Assembly: GCF_003933745.1 (NCBI RefSeq) | Contig: NZ_RSEB01000004.1 | Location: 248,001-312,000 of the forward strand | Length of the DNA: 64,000 nt | Reading direction: 5' to 3' | DNA from: Glycomyces terrestris | Lineage (GTDB): Bacteria > Actinomycetota > Actinomycetes > Mycobacteriales > Micromonosporaceae | In this document: positions 48,676-56,765 of the stretch, in pieces | Layout of the letters: every line of letters starts with the position of its first letter | How positions within the stretch are numbered: the first letter of the stretch is position 1 | Notes under the pieces: model-generated | Told to the model about the DNA's origin: nothing | The model's input: the letters and a program-made list of their open reading frames with translations, nothing else | Databases searched by the model: none | Made by a program: the position numbers and the translations under genes

Positions 48676-49769
48676 CCGCCACCGCCACCGCCGCGCACCC
48701 CGAGGCCGCCGAGGCCCCGCCCGCCGAGCGCGCCCTGCGCCGCAGGCGCCGCGGCATCACCCTCACCCTCGCGACCACCCTCGGCGCGCTCCTGCTCGCC
48801 GTCCTGTTCCTCATGCCCCTCGGCTACGGCGCCGCCACCGCCCTCAAGGACAAGGACGGCGTCTCCGACCCGAACACCGGCGTCCTCCCCGTCTCCGCGC
48901 TCACCTTCGAACACGAGGGCGAGGTCCACGACGTCTACGCCGTCCCCATGCCCGACGGCACCACCCGCGAGCTCGCCCTCGTCGAGCCCGGCCGCGAGTC
49001 GAGCGTCTTCATCGACCCCGGCGACCCCGGCGCCGGCCCCATCGAGTGGGACGGCCGCTGGCGCACCCTCGAACCGGTCACCGGCCTCAACCCCCAGTGG
49101 GGCAACTTCGCCGAAGCCTGGAACACCATCTCGTTCCTGCGCCTGACCGGCTGGACCCTCATGTACGCCCTCGTCACCATGGTCCTGACCGTCGTCTCCT
49201 CCGCCGTCGTCGCCTACGGCTTCGCCCGCTTCCGCTTCCCCGGCCGCGGCGTCCTCTTCGGACTCCTCATGGCGACGATCCTGCTGCCCCCGGCCGTCAC
49301 CCTCGTGCCCAAGTACGCGGTGTTCCTCCAGATGGGCTGGGTCGGCACCTACCTGCCGCTCATCGTCCCGCAGCTGTTCGCCAACGCCTTCAACGTGTTC
49401 CTGCTGCGCCAGTACTTCCTGACGATCCCCCGGGAACTGGAGGAGGCCGCCCGCATCGACGGCGCCGGCCCGATCCGCACCTTCCTGCGCGTCATCGTCC
49501 CCCAGTCCGTCCCCGCCCTGACGGCCGTGAGCCTGTTCCACTTCTTCTACGCCTGGAACGACTTCTTCGAACCGCTGCTCTACCTCGCCGGCAACCGCGA
49601 CATCGTCCCCATCGGCGTGGGCCTGAGCTACTTCAGCGGCGTCTACAACTCCGAACCCCACCTCATCCTCGCCGCCTCGCTCCTGGCGCTGGCCCTGCCC
49701 GTCGCGATCTTCCTCGCGGCCCAGCGGGTCTTCGTCCAGGGGATCGTCGTGACCGGCGTGGACAAATGA
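48672..49769 (+). CDS. ABC sugar permease (MalG type) with large external insert
   Basis: This 365-residue permease is about 80 residues longer than the usual MalG type. The extra length lies between helix 1 (about 28-50) and helix 2 (about 150-170) as a polar, acidic stretch (VSALTFEHEGEVHDVYAVPM, then TGLNPQWGNFAEAWNTISF) that should face outward. The EAA loop is present as LEEAARIDGAGPIRTFLRV. Such inserted first loops occur in some actinobacterial and Thermus-group sugar permeases and may contact the binding protein. It starts at a GTG overlapping the upstream stop. Confidence 0.9.
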   Translation: MTATATAAHPEAAEAPPAERALRRRRRGITLTLATTLGALLLAVLFLMPLGYGAATALKDKDGVSDPNTGVLPVSALTFEHEGEVHDVYAVPMPDGTTRELALVEPGRESSVFIDPGDPGAGPIEWDGRWRTLEPVTGLNPQWGNFAEAWNTISFLRLTGWTLMYALVTMVLTVVSSAVVAYGFARFRFPGRGVLFGLLMATILLPPAVTLVPKYAVFLQMGWVGTYLPLIVPQLFANAFNVFLLRQYFLTIPRELEEAARIDGAGPIRTFLRVIVPQSVPALTAVSLFHFFYAWNDFFEPLLYLAGNRDIVPIGVGLSYFSGVYNSEPHLILAASLLALALPVAIFLAAQRVFVQGIVVTGVDK

Positions 49770-49789
49770 CACCACCCAAGGAGCACACC

Positions 49790-51133
49790 ATGACCAGTCC
49801 CTTCCCCGACGGCTTCCTCTGGGGCGCCTCGACCGCCGCCTACCAGATCGAGGGCGCCGCCGCCGAGGGCGGGCGCGGCCCGTCCATCTGGGACACCTTC
49901 GCGGCCACCCCCGGGAAGGTCAAGAACGGCGACACCGGCGCGGTCGCCTGCGACCACTACCACCGCTGGCGCGAGGACTTCGCGATCGCCGCCGACATCG
50001 GCCTGAACGCCTACCGGCTCTCGGTGTCCTGGTCCCGCCTCCAGCCCGCCGGGCGCGGCGACCTCAACCCCGCGGCGGTCGCGTTCTACCGCGAGCAGCT
50101 GGCCGACCTGCGCGCCAAGGGCATCCGCTCGGCCGTCACCCTCTACCACTGGGACCTCCCGCAGCCGCTGGAGGACGAGGGCGGCTGGCCCGAGCGCGCC
50201 GTCGCCGAGTGCTTCGGCGACTACGCGCGGCGCACCGCGCAGGCCCTGGGCGACCTCGTCGACGAGTGGATCCCGATCAACGAGGCGTGGTGCGCGGCCT
50301 TCCTCGGCTACCACTCCGGCGTGCACGCCCCCGGCCGCCAGGACCGCACCGCGGCCCTGCGCGCGGCCCACCACCTCAACGTCGCCCACGGCCTGGCCGC
50401 GGCCGCCGTCCGCGAGCACGCCCCCGGGCGCGTGGGCTCGGCGGTCATCCTGACCGACATCGAGGCCGCCTCCGACAGGCCCGAGGACGTCGCGGCCGCG
50501 CGCCTCGCGGACGGCGGCGGCAACCGCCTCTTCCTCGACCCGCTCTTCCGCGGCGCCTACCCCGAGGACATGCTCGCCCACTTCGCGCCCACCGGCGCGT
50601 TCGCGGCGGTCCGGCCCGGCGACATGGAGCTCATCGCCCAGCCCCTGGACTTCGTGGGCGTCAACCACTACCACCGGTTCGTCGTCGAGGCCGACCCCGG
50701 CGACGACCACCTCGGCAACCGGGCCCTGCCCCCGCAGCACGCCGTCACCGGCTTCGGCTGGGAGATCCACCCCGAGAGCCTGCGCCGGGTCCTGACGCGC
50801 CTGTCGGCCGAGTACACCGGGCTGCCGGTCTACATCACCGAGTCGGGGGCGTCCTTCGAGGACGCCGTGGCCGCGGACGGCTCGGTCGACGACGCCGACC
50901 GCGTCGACTACCTCGAGGGCTACATGCGCGCGGCCGGGCGCGCCATCGAGGACGGCGTCGACCTGCGGGGCTACTTCGTGTGGTCGCTGCTCGACAACTT
51001 CGAGTGGGCCGAGGGCTACTCGAAGCGGTTCGGGCTGGTGCGGGTCGACTACGAGACCCAGCGGCGCACCCTCAAGCGCAGCGCCCACTGGTACCGCGAG
51101 GTCATCGCGAGCAACGGCGCGGCCCTCGCCTAA
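49790..51133 (+). CDS. GH1 beta-glucosidase-like enzyme with altered motifs
   Basis: This 447-residue cytoplasmic enzyme has the full GH1 frame: FLWGASTAAYQIEGAAAEGG, YRLSVSWSRLQPAG, TLYHWDLPQPLEDEGGW, WSLLDNFEWAEGYSKRFGL. The catalytic pair is in place but in variant motifs: acid/base Glu165 in PINEAW (usual NEP) and nucleophile Glu351 in ITESG (usual TENG). It is the last gene of the second importer operon and would split imported beta-glucosides. AAGGAG lies 8 bases before the ATG. Its stop overlaps the stop of the convergent globin gene (shared TTAA). Confidence 0.9.
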   Translation: MTSPFPDGFLWGASTAAYQIEGAAAEGGRGPSIWDTFAATPGKVKNGDTGAVACDHYHRWREDFAIAADIGLNAYRLSVSWSRLQPAGRGDLNPAAVAFYREQLADLRAKGIRSAVTLYHWDLPQPLEDEGGWPERAVAECFGDYARRTAQALGDLVDEWIPINEAWCAAFLGYHSGVHAPGRQDRTAALRAAHHLNVAHGLAAAAVREHAPGRVGSAVILTDIEAASDRPEDVAAARLADGGGNRLFLDPLFRGAYPEDMLAHFAPTGAFAAVRPGDMELIAQPLDFVGVNHYHRFVVEADPGDDHLGNRALPPQHAVTGFGWEIHPESLRRVLTRLSAEYTGLPVYITESGASFEDAVAADGSVDDADRVDYLEGYMRAAGRAIEDGVDLRGYFVWSLLDNFEWAEGYSKRFGLVRVDYETQRRTLKRSAHWYREVIASNGAALA

Positions 51134-51600
51134 CGCTCCGGGCCGGGGTCCGAAGGGGACTCCGGCCCGTGCCAGCCCCACCGCGGCAGCGGCGGCTCCA
51201 GGCCGCCCGCGCCCGGGTCGTGCGGGTGGGCGGCCATGAGCCCGACGGCCCACCGGAACCAGTCCCGCAGCAGCCCCCGCAGGCCGGCCGGGATGCCGGC
51301 GTCGTCGAGCGCCAGCGCGAAGCACGCCTGCGCGGCCTCGTCGAGGTCGGCGTGCTCGCCGTTGCCCGAGTGCATCCGCAGCACCCCGCCGTGGGACCCG
51401 TACAGGCCGGTGTAGACGGCGGGGCCGCCGAGCTGCTCGCCCCAGTAGGCGGCGAGGCGCTCGAGGTGGTCGGGGTGCTGCCCGGGGTGGCTGAAGGGGT
51501 GGCGGGTCAGTTCGTCCTCGAGGCAGCGGGCGTGCCAGGCGCGCGCGAGCGCCCGCATCGCCGGGGCCCCGCCGGCGGCCTCGTACACGGTCTCGTCCAT
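51130..51600 (-). CDS. Group II truncated haemoglobin-like protein
   Basis: This 156-residue protein fits the 2-on-2 truncated globin family. VYEAAGGAPAMRALARAWHA forms helices A-B and HPFSHPGQHPDHLERLAAYW is the typical group II stretch, including the paired Pro and the E-F region. GGVLRMHSGNGEHADLDEAA and WFRWAVGLMAAHP hold the proximal His region and the helix H Trp. Such proteins bind O2 or NO and may detoxify reactive species. The C-terminal 20 residues are Pro-rich. It is convergent with the GH1 gene, and 33 bases downstream of the Cys-repeat protein gene. Confidence 0.85.
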   Translation of the reverse strand: MDETVYEAAGGAPAMRALARAWHARCLEDELTRHPFSHPGQHPDHLERLAAYWGEQLGGPAVYTGLYGSHGGVLRMHSGNGEHADLDEAAQACFALALDDAGIPAGLRGLLRDWFRWAVGLMAAHPHDPGAGGLEPPLPRWGWHGPESPSDPGPER

Positions 51601-51633
51601 GCCCCCATCCTGGCACCGGCGTCCGACACGCGC

Positions 51634-52338
51634 TCAGTACAGCTGGCCCGTCCAGTAACTGTTCGGGTCGCGGTACCAGGAGCCGTCGCACTCCTCCCAG
51701 GTGTAGCCGCCGTAGTCCTGGCACTCCTGCACGTACACGTCGTACTCCGAGGCGGTCGGGCCGGGGGCGAGCTGCCCGGTCCACTCGGTGCTCGTGTCGT
51801 GCTGCCAGGAGGTGTCGCATTCGTCGAACGTGTGGCCGGCGGCCTCGCATTCGCGGATGTAGGCGTCGTAGGGGGTGTAGAGGACGCCCCTCCAGACGCC
51901 CTCCGGGTCGTACTCCCAGGAGAACTCGCAGTCGATCTGGGGGTTGCCGTCCTCCTCGCACTCCTCGACGTAGACCTCCCGCGGGTCCGGGCCCTCGGTC
52001 GGGTCGGTGCCGCCGTCCCCGTCCCCGTCGCCTCCGGGGTCCGGGTCGCCGGTGGGCTCTCGGGTGTCCCCGCCCTCCTCGTAGAGCTTCCCCGTCCACT
52101 CGGGCGAGGGGTCGAGGTCGCGGGAGGCACGGCACTGCTCCCGGGTGTAGCCGTCGTCCTCGCAGTCGCTGACGTACTGCGCCGCGACGGACGCGCCCTC
52201 GCCCTCGGGGCCGTAGCCGAGCCATCCGGCGATCGTGGTGAGGTTGGCAAGGAGCGCCACGATGCCCCCGACGGCGGCGAGGGCGCCGGCGAGCCAACCG
52301 GTCTTCTTCCAGTTCACGGACGAGGAATCTGCGTTCAC
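51634..52338 (-). CDS. Membrane-anchored Cys-repeat protein (undescribed repeat)
   Basis: This 234-residue protein has a short cytoplasmic N-terminus, one membrane helix (about residues 15-40) and an extracellular part made of four copies of a unit of about 33 residues: 54-86, 122-154, 158-190 and 200-234. Each has the pattern Y(V/I)x(D/E)C, a second Cys 10-11 residues later, an aromatic or Asp-rich turn and a final WTG(K/Q)LY or variant. Cys pairs are 59/69, 127/137, 164/174 and 206/217. An acidic Gly/Pro/Asp linker (87-121) separates copy 1 from the rest. I know no family with this repeat. Disulfide-locked extracellular binding modules are likely. Function unknown. Confidence 0.65.
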   Translation of the reverse strand: MNADSSSVNWKKTGWLAGALAAVGGIVALLANLTTIAGWLGYGPEGEGASVAAQYVSDCEDDGYTREQCRASRDLDPSPEWTGKLYEEGGDTREPTGDPDPGGDGDGDGGTDPTEGPDPREVYVEECEEDGNPQIDCEFSWEYDPEGVWRGVLYTPYDAYIRECEAAGHTFDECDTSWQHDTSTEWTGQLAPGPTASEYDVYVQECQDYGGYTWEECDGSWYRDPNSYWTGQLY

Positions 52339-52481
52339 CGGCTCAGATTACGCAGCGCCGGCCGCCGCCCCCGCCCCGTTTTCGGCCACGCAGCGCGACC
52401 TTCCGGACACAGGTGCACCCTGATCGCAAGCCGACCGGCAGGTGTCGGGCATCCGACACCCCAAAGAGGTGTAACCGCCGG

Positions 52482-53507
52482 TCAGCGGGCCGGCGGGGGG
52501 CCGGCGGTGCCGCGTTCGATGAGGGCCACGTCGAGCGAGACGGCCTGCGCGGGGCGGTCCCTGCCGGCGAGGCGGTCCATCATGAGCCGCACCGCCTCGG
52601 CGGCCTTGCCGGGCAGGTCCTGGGCCACGGTGGTGAGCTTGGGGGTCACGTACGCCGCGAGGTCGGCGTTGTCGTAGCCGACCACCGACACGTCCCCGGG
52701 CACCGACCTGCCCGCGGCCGCCAGGCCCTCGATGAGGCCGATCGCGAGGATGTCGGCGGTGGTGAACACGGCGGTGACGTCCGGGTGCTCCCGCGGCAGG
52801 CGCCGCCCGTACGCGAGGCCGTCCGCGTGCGTGGTCTCCACTTCGGATACGAGGTCGGGGTCGAAGCCGATGCCGTGCTCGGCCAGGACCTTCCGGTAGC
52901 CCTCGAAGCGGCGGCGCACGACGCCGGTGGCCGAGAACGCGGGGCCGGCGAAGGCGATGCGGCGGTGGCCGAGGCCGACGAGGTGGCGGGTGGCGAGCTC
53001 GGCGCCGCCGAAGTCGTCGGAGCGGACCTCGAGCGCGAGCGGGTTCTCCGAGTAGGAGTCCATGGCGACCAGGGCGACGCCGCCGACGTCGGCGGCGGTG
53101 AGGCGGTCGATGACGACGTCGTTGAAGCCCAGGAGGACCGCGCCGTCGAGGTTCCACGAGCGCAGGGCCTCGGTGATCTCGCCGTGGCGGGAGATGCCGC
53201 GGAGCATGAGGTGGTAGTCCAGGCGGCGCAGCTCGCGCTCGAGCATGCCGACGACCTCGACGGTGTGCGGGTCGATCGTCAGGCTCGACTCGCCGACGGC
53301 GGGGACGAGGAGCCCGACCAGGCGGGAGGAGCGGGCGGCGAGGCTGCGCGCGGAGGCGCTGGGGACGTACCCGCGCTCCTTGACGATGCGCATGATGCGC
53401 TCGCGGGTGGCCGCCGAGACGCGGGCCTGCTTCCCGTTGACCACGTTGGACACGGTCATGAGGCTGACGCCGGCCTCCGCCGCGATGTCCTTCAGCGTGA
53501 CGCCCAA
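52482..53507 (-). CDS. LacI-family repressor of the third importer
   Basis: This 341-residue protein has helix-turn-helix VTLKDIAAEAGVSLMTVSNV (residues 3-22), hinge, then sugar-binding domain with VFTTADILAIGLIEGLAAAG and VVGYDNADLAAYVTPKLTTV. The TTG at 53507 is chosen because AAGGAG lies seven bases upstream and the helix-turn-helix starts at once; the longer frame runs through the control region. It is divergent from a GH13 gene and sugar importer, and a near-perfect palindrome (53590-53605) lies at the start of the opposite transcript. It probably senses a maltose- or sucrose-type sugar. Confidence 0.9.
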   Translation of the reverse strand: MGVTLKDIAAEAGVSLMTVSNVVNGKQARVSAATRERIMRIVKERGYVPSASARSLAARSSRLVGLLVPAVGESSLTIDPHTVEVVGMLERELRRLDYHLMLRGISRHGEITEALRSWNLDGAVLLGFNDVVIDRLTAADVGGVALVAMDSYSENPLALEVRSDDFGGAELATRHLVGLGHRRIAFAGPAFSATGVVRRRFEGYRKVLAEHGIGFDPDLVSEVETTHADGLAYGRRLPREHPDVTAVFTTADILAIGLIEGLAAAGRSVPGDVSVVGYDNADLAAYVTPKLTTVAQDLPGKAAEAVRLMMDRLAGRDRPAQAVSLDVALIERGTAGPPPAR

Positions 53508-53551
53508 GAGGGCTCCTTCCGGTCGAGCAAGCGGATTCCGGTGGCCCGCCG

Positions 53552-53605
53552 TTGACAAGTGTGACATCCACGGGCTAAGCTTCCGCCAAGGTATAGCGCT
53601 AAACC
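53552..53605 (+). promoter_or_regulatory. Promoter and operator of the GH13-importer operon
   Basis: TTGACA (53552-53557), 18 bases and TAAGCT (53576-53581). The palindrome GGTATAGCGCTAAACC (53590-53605, one mismatched pair) begins eight bases after the -10, so it covers the transcription start, as in the first importer operon. Confidence 0.65.
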
Positions 53606-53676
53606 TAGCATGTGCTGGGCATTCACCATGCCCCCACCCCCTCCTAGGCCGCGCCCGACGCACGAACGGAGCCACA

Positions 53677-55326
53677 TTGCACGCGCGACAGCAGCCCGGA
53701 CCCGCCCCCGAGTGGTGGCGGAACGCGGTGATCTACCAGGTCTACCCGCGCAGCTTCGCGGACGCCGACGGCGACGGCACCGGCGACCTCGCCGGCGTGC
53801 GCGAGCGCCTGCCCTACCTCGCCGCCCTCGGCGTCGACGCGCTCTGGTTCACCCCCTGGTACCGCTCGCCCCAGGCCGACGGCGGCTACGACGTCGCCGA
53901 CTACCGCGAGATCGACCCCGCCCTCGGCACCCTCGCCGACGCCGAGGCCCTCATCGCCGACGCGCTCGCCCTCGGCATCCGCACCATCGTCGACGTCGTC
54001 CCCAACCACGTCTCCTCCGCGCACGCCTGGTTCCAGGAGGCCCTCGCCGCGCCCCCCGGGCACCCGGCCCGCGGCCGCTTCTGGTTCCACGACGGCAAGG
54101 ACGGCGGCCGCCGCATGCCCACCGCCTGGACCTCCAGCTTCGGCGGCGACACCTGGACGCGCACCGCCGGCCCCGACGGCGAGCCCGGCCAGTGGTACCT
54201 GCACCTGTTCACCCCCGAGCAGCCCGACCTCAACTGGAACCACCCCGACGTCGTCGCCGAGCACGAAGCGGTGCTGCGCTTCTGGTACGACCGCGGCGTC
54301 GCCGGCATCCGCATCGACTCCGCGGCCCTCATCGCCAAGGACCCCGACCTGCCCGAGGTGGGGGAGCACCACGAGCCCGGCACGCACCCCCACCTCGACC
54401 GCGACGAGCTCCACGACGTCTACCGCGGCTGGCGCAAGGTCGCCGACTCCTACGGCGGCGACCGCCTCCTGGTCGGCGAGGTCTGGCTCGAGGACATCGA
54501 CCGCTTCGTGCGCTACCTGCGCGACGACGAGATGCACATGGCCTTCAACTTCGACTTCATGACCCGCCCCTGGGACGCCGCGGCCCTCGCCGAGTCGATC
54601 CGCGCCACCCTCGACGCCCACGCCCGCGTCGGCGCCCCGCCCACCTGGGTCCTGTCCAACCACGACGTCACCCGCCCCGTCACCCGCTACGGCCGCGAGG
54701 ACACCTCGTTCTCCTTCGCCGCCAAGCGCTTCGGCACCCCCACCGACCTCGCCCTCGGCGCCCGCCGCGCCCGCGCCGCCGCCCTCCTCACCGCCGCCCT
54801 CCCCGGCGTCCTCTACGTCTACCAGGGCGACGAGCTCGGCCTGCCCGAAGTCGAGGACCTCCCCGAAGGCGCCCGCCGGGACCCCATGCACTTCCGCTCC
54901 GGCGGCACCGACCCCGGCCGCGACGGCTGCCGCGTCCCCCTCCCGTGGACCGCCGCCGGCGACACCTGCGGCTTCAACACCACCGGCGCTCCCCCCTGGC
55001 TGCCCCAGCCCGCCGGCTGGGGCAGCCGCGCCGCCGACCTCCAGGAGGCCGACCCCGACTCCTTCCTCAACCTCTACCGCACCGCGATCCGCCTGCGCCG
55101 CACCGAACCGGCACTGCGCACCGGCGACTTCGCCTGGACCGAGGCCGCGCCCGGCACCCTCGCCTTCCGGCGCGGCGCCGACCTGACCTGCGTCGTCAAC
55201 TTCGGCGACGCCCCCGCGGACCTGCCCGCCCACACCGAGGCGCTGCTCGCCAGCGCCCCGCTCGACCGCGACGCGAACGGCGGCGGCCGCCTGCCCGGCG
55301 ACGCCGCCGCGTGGCTGCGGAACTGA
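53677..55326 (+). CDS. GH13 alpha-glucosidase-type enzyme
   Basis: This 549-residue cytoplasmic alpha-amylase-family enzyme has region I DVVPNH, region II GIRIDSA (nucleophile Asp214), region III LVGEVW (acid/base Glu268) and region IV LSNHDVTR (Asp330). WWRNAVIYQVYPRSFADADG at the start and DLNWNHPDV are typical of the oligo-1,6-glucosidase/alpha-glucosidase subgroup. It should hydrolyse short alpha-glucosides (maltose, sucrose, isomaltose or trehalose). The TTG at 53677 has GGAG six bases upstream. It is followed after 61 bases by the sugar-binding protein gene. Confidence 0.9.
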   Translation: MHARQQPGPAPEWWRNAVIYQVYPRSFADADGDGTGDLAGVRERLPYLAALGVDALWFTPWYRSPQADGGYDVADYREIDPALGTLADAEALIADALALGIRTIVDVVPNHVSSAHAWFQEALAAPPGHPARGRFWFHDGKDGGRRMPTAWTSSFGGDTWTRTAGPDGEPGQWYLHLFTPEQPDLNWNHPDVVAEHEAVLRFWYDRGVAGIRIDSAALIAKDPDLPEVGEHHEPGTHPHLDRDELHDVYRGWRKVADSYGGDRLLVGEVWLEDIDRFVRYLRDDEMHMAFNFDFMTRPWDAAALAESIRATLDAHARVGAPPTWVLSNHDVTRPVTRYGREDTSFSFAAKRFGTPTDLALGARRARAAALLTAALPGVLYVYQGDELGLPEVEDLPEGARRDPMHFRSGGTDPGRDGCRVPLPWTAAGDTCGFNTTGAPPWLPQPAGWGSRAADLQEADPDSFLNLYRTAIRLRRTEPALRTGDFAWTEAAPGTLAFRRGADLTCVVNFGDAPADLPAHTEALLASAPLDRDANGGGRLPGDAAAWLRN

Positions 55327-55387
55327 CCGCACCGTCCCAACGAAACGCCGACCCCTCCACCACAACCGGAACCGACAAGGAGCAACG

Positions 55388-56749
55388 ATGCTTACCTCTC
55401 GCACCGCCGCGGCCAGGACCGCGGCCGCCCTCACCGCCCTGGGCGTCGCCGCGCTCGGCCTCGCCGCCTGCTCGGACGAGCCCGACGACGGCAGGACCCA
55501 CATCACCGTCACCATCGACGCCGGGCTCGAACAGGAGGCCATCGACGCCTTCAACGCCCGCGTCGCGCAGTTCGAGGACGCCCACCCCGACATCGACGTG
55601 GAGACCCAGGAGTACACCTGGACCGCCGGGACCTTCACCGCCCAGCTCGCCGGCGGCACCCTCCCCGACGTGTTCACCATCCCCTTCACCGACGGGCGCG
55701 GCCTCATCGAGCGCGGCCAGATCGCCGACGTCTCCGCCTACACCGCCGAACTGCCCTACCGCGACGCGTTCAACCCGAACATCGCCGCCGCCGGCGAGGA
55801 CGCCGACGGCGACCTCTGGGCCATCCCGATCGCCGCCTACGGCCAGGGCCTCCACTACAACCGGACCCTGTTCGCGGCCGCCGGCCTCGACCCCGACGCC
55901 CCGCCCACCACCTGGGCCGAGGTCCAGACCGCCGCCAAGGCCATCAGCGACGCCACCGGCGAGGCCGGCTACGCGGTGATGACCAACGACAACACCGGCG
56001 GCTGGATCCTCACCACCGTCGTCAACGCCCTCGGCGGCCGCACCGAGGACGGCGGCGCCGCCACCATCGACACCCCGCAGATGCGCGAGGCCCTCGGCCT
56101 GCTCCAGGCCATGCGCTGGCAGGACGACTCGATGGGCGACACCCTCCAGTACGACTGGGCCACCATCAACCAGGACTTCGCGGCCGGCCGCATCGGCATG
56201 TACGTCTCCGGCGGCGGCAACTACGGGAACCTGTTCACCCAGAACGGCCTCAACCCCGACGACTACGGCCTGACCGTCCTCCCGCTCGCCGACTCGCCCG
56301 ACGCCGGCGTCCTCGGCGGCGGCACCCTCGCCGCCGTCAGCCCCGGCGCCGAGCCCGAGGAGCAGGAGGCCGCGGTCGCCTGGATCGACTTCTACTACAT
56401 GGAGAAGCTCACCGACCAGGCCGCCGCCGTCGCCGACGCCGAGGTCAAGGCCGAGACCGGCCAGCCCGTCGGCGCCCCCGAGCTCCCCGTGTTCGACCAG
56501 GCCACCTACGACGAGCAGCAGACCTGGATCGCCGAGTACGTCAACGTCCCGGTCGAGCAGATGGCCCCCTACACCTCCCAGGTGTTCGCCCAGCCGCTGC
56601 TGACCGAGCCGGTCACCGCCACCCAGGAGGTCTACGGCGTCCTCGACACCGTCGTCCAGTCCCTCCTCACCGACGAGAACGCCGACATCGACGCGCTCCT
56701 GGAGACGGCCCAGGCCGAAGCCCAGGCCGCCATGGACGCCGCCGCCTAA
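55388..56749 (+). CDS. ABC sugar-binding lipoprotein
   Basis: This 453-residue family 1 solute-binding protein has a signal with lipobox LAAC and Cys28. The mature start is ITVTIDAGLEQEAIDAFNAR. Other matching segments are LAGGTLPDVFTIPFTDGRG, AIPIAAYGQGLHYNRTLF and GRIGMYVSGGGNYGNLF. AAGGAG lies six bases before the ATG. It works with the permeases at 56766 and 57734. The linked GH13 enzyme points to an alpha-glucoside ligand. Only 16 bases separate it from the permease gene, with no hairpin, unlike the other two importers. Confidence 0.9.
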   Translation: MLTSRTAAARTAAALTALGVAALGLAACSDEPDDGRTHITVTIDAGLEQEAIDAFNARVAQFEDAHPDIDVETQEYTWTAGTFTAQLAGGTLPDVFTIPFTDGRGLIERGQIADVSAYTAELPYRDAFNPNIAAAGEDADGDLWAIPIAAYGQGLHYNRTLFAAAGLDPDAPPTTWAEVQTAAKAISDATGEAGYAVMTNDNTGGWILTTVVNALGGRTEDGGAATIDTPQMREALGLLQAMRWQDDSMGDTLQYDWATINQDFAAGRIGMYVSGGGNYGNLFTQNGLNPDDYGLTVLPLADSPDAGVLGGGTLAAVSPGAEPEEQEAAVAWIDFYYMEKLTDQAAAVADAEVKAETGQPVGAPELPVFDQATYDEQQTWIAEYVNVPVEQMAPYTSQVFAQPLLTEPVTATQEVYGVLDTVVQSLLTDENADIDALLETAQAEAQAAMDAAA

Positions 56750-56765
56750 CCGAAGGCAACCGACC

